A stretch of DNA of 5,353 nt, taken from CAZQQN01 sp964595485 (GTDB lineage Bacteria; Bacteroidota; Bacteroidia; CAILMK01; CAYYUA01). Each line of letters starts with the position of its first letter. Within the stretch, counting starts at the first letter, position 1. This document shows, in pieces, positions 1-5,297 of the stretch. The notes under the pieces are model-generated. The model had not been told where the DNA came from, ran no database searches, and worked only from the letters and a program-made list of their open reading frames with translations. The stretch lies in assembly GCA_964595485.1 (NCBI GenBank), contig CAZQQN010000073.1:1-5353 (forward strand), read 5' to 3'. Both the position numbers and the translations under genes were made by a program.

Positions 1-189
1 TTATCTACTGGATCATTGCCGGAGGGAATCCAGTCCGCAAACCCGCTCCATTCAAACAAGCTGGGTTAAATTTATCCGGGATCAATTGTTTACTGCAAGT
101 GTTCCCTTTTTTTTAAGGAGTGGGGTGGCGTCAAGAAGAAGAATGGGCGGTTGCTGGATGGTCAGACGTATGATGGGATGCCGGTGTGA
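1..189 (+). pseudogene. DUF5131 (phage Gp37/Gp68-like) gene, 3' end, frameshifted
   Basis: This is the C-terminal part of a DUF5131 family protein; the gene begins left of the window. The coding signal runs through all three frames in order. WIIAGG is read at 9-26. Frame 2 then gives ESSPQTRSIQTSWV (26-67), then KFIRDQ and SVPFF up to about 112. Frame 1 gives KEWGGVKKKNGR and LLDGQTYDGMPV, ending at TGA 187-189. Each switch equals loss of one base in a homopolymer: the G run at 24-26 and the T run at 107-114. Joined, the pieces match the family tail as I recall it (W-I-GGES, W-IRDQ, VPFFFKxWGG, DGxTYDxMP). DUF5131 proteins carry a cysteine cluster near the N-terminus and are often regarded as radical-SAM-like; that part is not in this window. 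Either the gene is dead or both shifts are sequencing errors. It is a relative of the relics at 2444 and 5213. Confidence 0.8.
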
Positions 190-257
190 AGGGTAATACG
201 TGGGAATCTGGTGGTAACAAGGTGGAAATAATTAGTAAGGTGGTTGAAATACGTTGA
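190..257 (+). repeat. Degenerate GTWGAAATA repeat patch A
   Basis: This is a purine-rich non-coding patch directly after the stop of the DUF5131 3' end. It contains GGTGGAAATA (221-230) and GTTGAAATAC (243-252), along with GGTGGTAAC and AGTAAGGTGG. The 10-mer GTTGAAATAC recurs exactly at 2758-2767. Similar patches lie at 2698, 2925 and 3751, all in the same orientation. The rest of the gap to 400 shows no gene, strong hairpin or recognisable promoter. Confidence 0.5.
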
Positions 258-400
258 CTTTATAACCCCAGCTTATTCAATCCCAACCGGACCTCTCCTT
301 GATTTCTTGGTTCTGATGGCTACGAACGGTCATATGGCAGAAAAAGGATGCCTTCATTAACAAGCCATCTTATTGTCCAACCAAGTTTTTTCCGGCTAAG

Positions 401-2302
401 CTATTGGATAACTACTTTTTGAAACCGTTGGGTTTCGCCATTTTGAATCATTAGGAGATAAAGGCCACTTGGTAGCTCGGCAACTTTCACATTGGTGCTT
501 GCCGGTTTTTGAATCGGACCGGAACGCAGGGTTTGGCCTTTCAGCGATTTAAGTTGATAGCGCCCGCCCTGGTATGAAGTTGGGGCTTGAAAGGTGAGCT
601 GATCCTTAGCCGGGATGGGAAAGATGCTTACTGCTTTATCGGATTTAACCAGGTCTCTCCCTACGGACTGCACCTGGTAACATGCTGAGGTATCCGTACA
701 GCCATCTGAAGCCAAAGCTACGGCATAACGGCCATTGGACTCTGGTTGGAAAGTTTGCTGGTTGGCATTATTAACAGGGCTCAAACCATTCGAACAGTCC
801 AACCATTGATAAGTGCCCTGTTCCTGATTGGCTGTCAATTGGGCTCCGTTTTGCGATAGCGTGGTGTCCAGGCACTGGGTTAGCCTTAAACTGAAGATGT
901 CCCGCTTTCCGGCAGAGTTCAGTAAAAAAGGAAAATTACCGCTGCCAAATGCCATGGAACCTTGAAAGCTCCCCGTTAAAAACAAATCTCCTTGATCGTT
1001 CGCTGTTACTGATACACCTCTATCATCCTTAGCACTTCCTATATTCCGGGCATACCCAAAATCACCATCCTGGCTCATTTGATACATCAAAACGTCTTCC
1101 TTACCGATGGAAACCACTTTTTCCTTTTGGTTAAAACGAATAGAATCCGTAAAGAATCCGGTCATAAAAATGCCATTTTGCTGATTAATGTGAAGAGCTT
1201 TTGGCTTATCTTCTCCCGGACCGCCAATAGGTTCAACCCATTCAGAATTTCCCTGCGCATCCAGCTTCTGGACGAAAATGTCCCTGAATCCCTTAACAGT
1301 AATTGAATTACTTCCGGGGCCGGGTTTAAAATCAACAGTATTGGTAAAAAAGCCTGAAGTATAGATTTTCCCATTTTGATTCGCCTCAATCGACTCGATT
1401 AATTCATCGCCTTGAGCACTACCAGACGTGTAGCCCCATTGATATTGGCCGGCATCATTAAGCTTTACCACAAAGAAATCTGCCCTACCATTGGATGAGA
1501 AATTATTGACACTGTTACCGGGGTTCAGGTCAATTGAGCTTTCAAAACCACCGCCCGCGTATATATTGCCATTGGGATCTATGGCTAACCCGTTAATAAA
1601 ATCGAATTCCGGCCCTCCAATCGCCTTGGCCCAAACCAGGGAACCGTTGGGATTGAGTTTTTGAATAAAAGCGTCACGTTCATCGCTTGAAGTCAATTCC
1701 CGGCTATTGGTTCCGGGATCAAAATCAACGGTGCCCCCAAATTCGCCTGCCATGTATACCTTGCCAGCGGGATCCTGACTTAATGCATAGCCGGTTGCAA
1801 AAACTCCGTCACCCTTCATAACGTTTGCCCAAATCAAATTACCGGACGCGTCATATTTAGCCAGAAAAATATCGTCTCCCACCTTAGCTTCTAAATACTC
1901 GAAACCAGATCCGGGATTAAAATCCACTCGTCCCCCAAAGTGGCCCGTAATGTAAAAGTTGCCTGAGCCATCTGTTAGCAGGTCTTCTACCATGATTGTT
2001 CCGGCACTGGTTAAGCGCTTGGCCCACATGAGATTAGCTGCTGTGTCAAATTTTTGGATGAATAAACCCCTTGCATCCGCACCCAGCTTGGTAGTGCTAT
2101 TACCGGGGTCAAAATCAGCGGTATCTTGGAAAAAGCCGGCCACATATAGGTTATTCTGCTCATCCAGGCTTATGGCTTTCCCAATGTCTGCAAAGTTACT
2201 GCCAATCCCGTGCGCCCACTGGTAATAATGCGTCTGCGCTGTTGCCATTGTTGAAAGCAGAAGGAGGAATGCAAATAGTAGGGTAAGGTTTTTATTAAGC
2301 AT
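401..2302 (-). CDS. Secreted seven-repeat beta-propeller protein with T9SS sorting domain
   Basis: Predicted extracellular or cell-surface protein of 633 residues; its ligand or activity cannot be read from the sequence. Residues 1-22 form a Sec signal peptide: Lys at position 4, a long Leu/Phe core and an ATA|Q signal peptidase I site, with no lipobox. Residues ~37-475 hold seven ~65-residue repeats of the SBBP type. Each has a GxxYxxGxF strand, then DFxPG at 63-67, 127-131, 193-197, 258-262 (DLNPG) and 324-328, and then FxxKxxxxGxxxWA. Repeats 6 and 7 have lost DFxPG. The N-terminal stub YYQWAHGIGS looks like the last strand of a repeat and could close the ring by a 'velcro' blade; seven blades is an inference. 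Residues ~477-547 form an Ig-like domain with Cys477, 503, 535 and 541. Residues ~556-633 are the T9SS type A domain (FPIPAKDQL, GLYLLMI, ending KVVIQ). The ATG at 2302 fits the signal peptide and the promoter ~55 bases upstream. The gene stands alone. Confidence 0.92.
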   Translation of the reverse strand: MLNKNLTLLFAFLLLLSTMATAQTHYYQWAHGIGSNFADIGKAISLDEQNNLYVAGFFQDTADFDPGNSTTKLGADARGLFIQKFDTAANLMWAKRLTSAGTIMVEDLLTDGSGNFYITGHFGGRVDFNPGSGFEYLEAKVGDDIFLAKYDASGNLIWANVMKGDGVFATGYALSQDPAGKVYMAGEFGGTVDFDPGTNSRELTSSDERDAFIQKLNPNGSLVWAKAIGGPEFDFINGLAIDPNGNIYAGGGFESSIDLNPGNSVNNFSSNGRADFFVVKLNDAGQYQWGYTSGSAQGDELIESIEANQNGKIYTSGFFTNTVDFKPGPGSNSITVKGFRDIFVQKLDAQGNSEWVEPIGGPGEDKPKALHINQQNGIFMTGFFTDSIRFNQKEKVVSIGKEDVLMYQMSQDGDFGYARNIGSAKDDRGVSVTANDQGDLFLTGSFQGSMAFGSGNFPFLLNSAGKRDIFSLRLTQCLDTTLSQNGAQLTANQEQGTYQWLDCSNGLSPVNNANQQTFQPESNGRYAVALASDGCTDTSACYQVQSVGRDLVKSDKAVSIFPIPAKDQLTFQAPTSYQGGRYQLKSLKGQTLRSGPIQKPASTNVKVAELPSGLYLLMIQNGETQRFQKVVIQ

Positions 2303-2357
2303 AAAAGCTGAAGTTTAGTAAAAAAAACTATAATTTAGAAAACGAGTTACAGATGCT

Positions 2358-2391
2358 CAAATATACTTTTTTTTCGGAAATATAATACAAA
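2358..2391 (-). promoter_or_regulatory. Bacteroidota sigma-A-type promoter of the beta-propeller gene
   Basis: On the minus strand TATATTTG (2358-2365) is an exact match to the Bacteroidota TAnnTTTG -7 element. A TTTG at 2388-2391 sits 22 bases further upstream, slightly longer than the usual ~19-base spacer. The -7 box ends 55 bases before the ATG at 2302, leaving an A/T-rich leader of roughly 50 bases without a Shine-Dalgarno motif. Confidence 0.6.
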
Positions 2392-2443
2392 GCAACGTAT
2401 GTGCAAGGCTATCAATTTCATTATTTAAAAAATAATTTTTTTC

Positions 2444-2697
2444 TTTAATTCCGTCTCCCTGGAGCCGCTCATTGGCCCGCTTCTCAACCTAAAACCTTAA
2501 GGAATAAAATGGTTGATAGCCGGTGCGGAATACGGTCCCAAAGCACGCCTTGTCAAAACCGAGTGGATATAGGTCATCCGCAATCAATGCCGGCCTACCA
2601 AGGTGCACTTTTTTTAAAACTCATAGGGCGACATCAACAAAAAACGCAAATGAATGATGCTGGAGGAAAGACATACGATGAGATGCCGGGATCTTAG
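2444..2697 (+). pseudogene. DUF5131 relic, C-terminal third, multiple stops
   Basis: A decayed second copy of the DUF5131 3' region. Frame 2 reads SVSLEPLIGPLLNLKP (2450-2497), TAA at 2498-2500, then GIKWLIAGAEYGPKARLV and KTEWI, TAG at 2570-2572, then VIRNQC and VHFF. TAA at 2615-2617 follows, then TAG at 2624-2626 where the family usually has the Trp of WGG (TGG to TAG), then GDINKKRK and TGA at 2651-2653. A lost G in the GGAGGA stretch near 2665 moves the tail GKTYDEMPGS to frame 1, ending at TAG 2695-2697. The order of motifs matches the first copy (W-IAG, W-IR-Q, FF, NKK/KKK, G-TYD-MP), so homology is clear despite five stops. Coding similarity fades upstream of ~2444, next to an A/T palindrome at 2420-2436, which may mark a breakpoint. 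An open frame at 2509-2697 uses the wrong frame for most of its length and is not a gene. Confidence 0.78.
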
Positions 2698-3018
2698 AAA
2701 TGAGGTGGATATGAAGTTGAAATGGGGTAGTAATACATAGTAATAAGTAGAAATACCGTTGAAATACCCTTGAAATCAAGAGCTCATAACAATTATTTGA
2801 AACAGTTTTGACTACTGAATGACAACAGCTTGACTACCGAGTAACAATTCAATAACAACCAATTCACCCAATCACCCAATTTCCCGACCTCTTTTCTCCC
2901 TCTGGGATAAATATGATTGAGGGATGAAACAAGTAGTAATATAGAAGTAACAAGGTGTTAATCGGTAGAAATACCGAAGTAAGGTTGTGCCAAGTACAAG
3001 GTGGCAATAAGGCAATCG
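2698..3018. repeat. Gene-free interval with repeat patches B and C
   Basis: These 321 bases between two 3' ends contain no convincing gene on either strand. Patch B (about 2698-2780) has GTTGAAATGG (2716-2725), GTAGAAATACC (2747-2757), GTTGAAATAC (2758-2767) and TTGAAATC. Patch C (about 2925-3013) has CGGTAGAAATACCG (2963-2976), which could form a 5-bp stem with a GAAA loop, plus GTAACAAGGTG and ACAAGGTGG. Between them is a degenerate two-copy 22-bp tandem starting with TTGACTAC at 2808 and 2830, then ACCCAAT-type microrepeats around 2865-2880. A 6-bp stem (2897-2902 with 2919-2924) has no T-run and is not a credible terminator. Confidence 0.5.
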
Positions 3019-3477
3019 TTACTGCTCGTTGGCTAACACTAATATTTGATTGACAACATCTTTGTTTAACCTGAAATTGAATTTCTGAAGTTTTAAAATA
3101 AGGGGATTAATTGCTGAAATAAGACCTTTTTGTTTGGCAATTAATAATACTTTAAGGGTTCCTATTGTTTTTAGTTTTTGTTGTTTTGCTAATAATCTGC
3201 CTTTTTTCTCATCAATAATAATGGTAACACTACTAAAATTTAACGCTAAAGCTATAATGCTAGCTTCTCCTTCATCTAAAAAGGATGCTAATTGATTTTC
3301 TTTATCATCATTGGGGTTATTACTAATGACGATCCAAGCCGGTAATGTGTATCCAAATTCTTTTTGTACAGCATTCGTGGTTATAACTTCTTGGAACAAA
3401 TGGTTAAGTAGATCAAAATGGCTTAACTTACTTAATGCTATAAGACAACTTGTGTCAACAATGGCCGTATTTTGCAT
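3019..3477 (-). CDS. DUF3368 PIN-domain protein, predicted toxin nuclease
   Basis: Predicted ribonuclease toxin of the DUF3368 branch of PIN-domain proteins, 152 residues and apparently full length. PIN landmarks are in order: IVDTSCLIAL with Asp8 near the N-terminus, Glu40 in VQKEFGY, LDEGEASIIALAL (Asp68, Glu69, Glu71), and IIIDE with Asp89. Lys92/Arg94 and GTLKVLLIAK (106-115) follow, as is typical of DUF3368. These acidic residues normally coordinate Mg2+ for single-stranded RNA cleavage; all are present, so the protein looks active (inference). The ATG at 3477 shares its A with the TAA stop of the UPF0175 gene (TAATG), the usual antitoxin-first order with coupled translation. Antitoxin identity and RNA target are not shown by the sequence. 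Confidence 0.85.
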   Translation of the reverse strand: MQNTAIVDTSCLIALSKLSHFDLLNHLFQEVITTNAVQKEFGYTLPAWIVISNNPNDDKENQLASFLDEGEASIIALALNFSSVTIIIDEKKGRLLAKQQKLKTIGTLKVLLIAKQKGLISAINPLILKLQKFNFRLNKDVVNQILVLANEQ

Positions 3478-3701
3478 TAAATATCATCGTTTGCTAAATC
3501 CTCTGGTGTTTCACCGAATATAGAAACACCATACTTGCCCACATTTTCAATAAATTCACGCTTATAGATACCTACATATTCCGCTGCTTGACCAGATGAC
3601 AATATGCCTTTATCAAATAATACCGCAGCAACTGCCATCTTAAGGTCTTTTTCCTGTTCCTGGTCAACTTCTACGGGCAGGTTGATGGTCAAGTTTTTCA
3701 T
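3477..3701 (-). CDS. UPF0175 family small DNA-binding protein, predicted antitoxin
   Basis: A 74-residue UPF0175 protein, the usual partner of DUF3368 PIN toxins and presumed antitoxin and autorepressor. It begins MKNLTINLPVEVDQ, a short strand-forming N-terminus. A predicted helix-turn-helix covers about residues 20-58, with LFDKGILSSGQAAEYVG followed by REFIENVGKYGVSIF. It ends in an acidic tail, EDLANDDI. I start it at ATG 3701. The frame stays open to a TTG at 3854, but those extra 51 residues have no family similarity, cover repeat patch D and would overlap the stop of the DUF1828 gene. The leader is A/T-rich without a Shine-Dalgarno motif. It overlaps the downstream PIN gene by one base (TAATG). 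Confidence 0.85.
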   Translation of the reverse strand: MKNLTINLPVEVDQEQEKDLKMAVAAVLFDKGILSSGQAAEYVGIYKREFIENVGKYGVSIFGETPEDLANDDI

Positions 3702-3723
3702 TTTAATAATTTTTTTATAAATA

Positions 3724-3731
3724 CGAAAATA
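3724..3731 (-). promoter_or_regulatory. Possible -7 box of the UPF0175/DUF3368 pair
   Basis: On the minus strand TATTTTCG differs from the Bacteroidota TAnnTTTG box by one base and lies 22 bases before the ATG at 3701. No TTTG was found at the expected distance upstream, so this is a weak call. If it is wrong, the pair may be read through from the DUF1828 gene 149 bases upstream. Confidence 0.3.
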
Positions 3732-3750
3732 ACCGGAATTGGTTCCAATG

Positions 3751-3838
3751 AGTAAGGTGTTAAAGGGAAAAGGGTTAAGGGTGAATTTGTGTAGGGAAAT
3801 AATGTAGAAATATGGTAGAGGTTGAAATAAAGTAAGAA
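3751..3838 (+). repeat. Degenerate GTWGAAATA repeat patch D
   Basis: This purine-rich patch lies between the DUF1828 stop and the UPF0175 promoter region. It contains GTAGAAATAT (3804-3813), GTTGAAATAA (3821-3830), TAAGGTGTTAAAGG and repeated GGGTTAAGGGTGAA-type steps. It is oriented as in patches A-C, although the flanking genes here run on the minus strand. Confidence 0.45.
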
Positions 3839-3850
3839 GCTTACTTTTCT

Positions 3851-4627
3851 TCAAGCAGTCAACTTAGCCTGAACTTCAGGCTGATACCGTTCGGACCAAA
3901 GGATATAGTCGGCCCCTTTCATTTCCATGGCATCCAGGAATTCCTGCTTGACTTCCTTGTCTTCATCATTAACGACAGCCAAGCCTGTCAGTGCTTTGCC
4001 TGTTTGTTTTTGCCGGATGTCTTTGATATCCTCCCAGCTAAAAAGGAAGTTGGGCACGTTTAATTTGGTAAGGCCGTTGAAAGCTTTAAGCACAATTTCC
4101 TTTTCCTTGTAGGCAATCTGGAAATCAAAAGCATACTCAATGCCCGTCTGGCCCCTTGAGATAAAATCCGGGGTATAGACAATGTTTAATTCATCCAGGT
4201 AGGCTTGTACATCCTCGCGGAATATGGAAGCAATGGTATGTTTAGCAAGCACCGATAAATCGTTGATTTCAGAAATGGCGGAAATCAGGTTGTGTTTTTT
4301 TTGGGCAAAATTGTCGGAACGGGCTTCAACAATCAATTCTTTTTCCTGAAGTTGAATCCCATAATTTAACAAGATCCGGTTGAGCAGCTCCTTTCTTTTT
4401 TGGGAGCGGGTAACCGGAACGCCAACCAATTCCAGGTCCTCCAACGTTTTACCATCATCTGAAAGCCGGAAATGCCCATTTATTGATTTGACGTAAATTT
4501 CTATGGCATTATTAAAGAGGCCGAGAAAAGGCGTACTGATAGTGGTCCAACCGGTTTGTTCATCTGGTAAGGCGGTACTTTTGGATTTTAAAAAGTCGTA
4601 GTATTGTTCTATCAGGTTATTAACCAT
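3851..4627 (-). CDS. DUF1828-DUF1829 two-domain protein
   Basis: A 258-residue cytoplasmic protein (no signal peptide or membrane segment) with the DUF1828 then DUF1829 arrangement; its biochemical function is not established to my knowledge. DUF1828 covers about residues 28-125: TPFLGLFNNAIEIYVK, then the signature FRLSDDGKTLEDL (53-65), a basic helix TRSQKRKELLNRIL, YGIQL, and FAQKKHNLISAISEINDL. DUF1829 covers about 135-250: LDELNIVYTPDFISRGQTG, IEYAFDFQIAY, IVLKAFNG, FLFSWEDIKDIR, LTGLAVVNDED and ADYILWSER. The conserved acidic residues and the FDF/VLKAFN strands could suggest a nuclease-like fold, but I see no certain catalytic motif. The ATG at 4627 shares its A with the TAA of the DUF6978-like gene (TAATG), so the two are cotranscribed and probably coupled. 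It ends at TGA 3851-3853. The gene appears intact although its upstream partner is interrupted. Confidence 0.82.
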   Translation of the reverse strand: MVNNLIEQYYDFLKSKSTALPDEQTGWTTISTPFLGLFNNAIEIYVKSINGHFRLSDDGKTLEDLELVGVPVTRSQKRKELLNRILLNYGIQLQEKELIVEARSDNFAQKKHNLISAISEINDLSVLAKHTIASIFREDVQAYLDELNIVYTPDFISRGQTGIEYAFDFQIAYKEKEIVLKAFNGLTKLNVPNFLFSWEDIKDIRQKQTGKALTGLAVVNDEDKEVKQEFLDAMEMKGADYILWSERYQPEVQAKLTA

Positions 4628-5145
4628 TATACCAGGCTTTCGTGAATCGTAACACGGGTAACAAGGTTGATTTCCTCTGCAAAGTAATAAAAAGCATTGA
4701 CAATATCATGAGGATTATGGATTGATTTTTGGCCAAAATCGACATCTTTCAATGGTGCTGCCCAGGCTAATGCAGGATACCCTTCCACGTAGTAATGAAT
4801 GTGATGCTCATGGTAATCAAACCATTTTCCGGCATAAGGATGAAGGAATTCCGGAACCTTATCGGTAACCGTTTCAGGATTTTTGTGCTTCCCGTTGTAA
4901 TCCACCCTAAGCAGCCCAATGTTGGACTGATCTTCCTGGTGATGGAGGGTCAACTTCAATTGGTTTTTGCCGCTTTGCCTTATTATCAATAAAAATTCAA
5001 AATCCTCATCCTCTTCTGATAAAAGTTTCAAGCCATCCCGGAAAGGAAATGTCTGTTCAATGTTTTATTGGTTCAGTAAGTTTTCTCCCCAAAGCACTTT
5101 CTTAGGAAGTCCCAGGAGATATTGGGTTTCATCATTTGTAAACAT
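4627..5145 (-). pseudogene. DUF6978-like gene with in-frame TAA at codon 27
   Basis: From ATG 5145 the frame reads 26 codons (MFTNDETQYLLGLPKKVLWG then ENLLNQ), TAA at 5065-5067, then continues in the same frame with NIEQTFPFRDG, LKLLSEEDEDFEFLLIIRQS and onwards to TAA at 4627-4629. The full frame would give 171 sense codons. Family-like features lie after the stop: LLRVDYNGKHKNP and HHIHYYVEGYPALAWAAPL, the RxDxNGxHxNP ... HxHxYxEGYxxxWAxPL pattern I associate with DUF6978. The segment before the stop also fits a family N-terminus, so 5145 is probably the ancestral start. The only alternative start is TTG at 5031, giving 134 residues without the N-terminal 38. The TAA could be one substitution from CAA, AAA or GAA. 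Possibilities are a nonsense mutation, a sequencing error, read-through or reinitiation. The one-base overlap with the DUF1828 gene is preserved. The family name is less certain than the reading frame. Confidence 0.7.
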
Positions 5146-5164
5146 GACATGCTTTTGACTTTTA

Positions 5165-5172
5165 CAAAAATA
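5165..5172 (-). promoter_or_regulatory. Probable -7 box of the DUF6978/DUF1828 operon
   Basis: On the minus strand TATTTTTG is an exact TAnnTTTG match, ending 19 bases before ATG 5145 and so implying a short leader. No clear TTTG -33 element is visible, only A/T-rich sequence with a TTTA at a plausible distance. Its position supports 5145 as the ancestral start, since the TTG at 5031 would leave a leader more than 120 bases long. Confidence 0.5.
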
Positions 5173-5212
5173 TGATTTTTAACTTTCGATAAATTATAAC
5201 TAAATATTTATC

Positions 5213-5281
5213 ATGGCACAAACCACCATCGAATGGACCGAAATGACCTGGAATCCCACCACCGGTTATGAAGAGGTATAA
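5213..5281 (+). pseudogene. DUF5131 N-terminal fragment
   Basis: ATG 5213 begins MAQTTIEWTEMTWNPTTG, the characteristic start of DUF5131 proteins (IEWTxxTWNPxTG). The family then normally continues with a Cys-containing segment (Cys-x-KIS-x-GC-x-x-CYA). Here it instead reads YEEV and stops at tandem TAA codons (5279-5284). The Cys expected after the Gly is Tyr (TAT at 5267-5269) and the cysteine cluster is absent. The break lies at about 5267-5285, just before an inverted repeat. The rest of the gene could lie beyond an insertion to the right of the window. It diverges from the DUF6978-like gene with 67 bases between the two ATGs. A weak TTTG-N22-TAACTTTC (5154-5187) might be its promoter. 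Confidence 0.75.
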
Positions 5282-5297
5282 TAAGAAGCTAATAAAC

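Noticed and set aside
279..362. Small minus-strand open frame of about 27 codons downstream of the propeller gene.
   Set aside because: It has no recognisable domain and no translation signal, and is too short to support.
315..369. GATGGCT/AGCCATC inverted repeat between 3' ends as a bidirectional terminator.
   Set aside because: The stem is 7 bp with a 41-base loop and no T-run, within chance expectation.
1079..2225. Open frames opposite or overlapping the propeller gene (1079-1306 +, 1162-1389 -, 1959-2225 +).
   Set aside because: They are shadows of a long gene with clear repeats and sorting domain, and show no domain features.
2420..2442. ATTATTT-AAA-AAATAAT followed by a T-run, terminator-like.
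   Set aside because: The stem is only A/T, and no gene ends just upstream on the plus strand. More likely an A/T-rich chance palindrome, possibly at a breakpoint.
2509..2697. Open frame of 62 codons on the plus strand.
   Set aside because: Most of it is out of frame with the DUF5131 similarity; only the last ~11 residues are family sequence. It is part of the relic.
2897..2924. TCCCTC/GAGGGA stem as terminator of the DUF3368 gene.
   Set aside because: The stem is 6 bp with a 16-base loop and has no T-run on either side.
3702..3854. N-terminal extension of the UPF0175 frame to a TTG at 3854 (125 residues).
   Set aside because: The extra 51 residues have no family match and cover repeat patch D. 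The ATG at 3701 gives the usual UPF0175 length.
3311..5158. Plus-strand open frames at 3311-3523, 3927-4112, 4795-4992 and 4967-5158.
   Set aside because: They lie antisense to genes with recognisable domains and have no features of their own.
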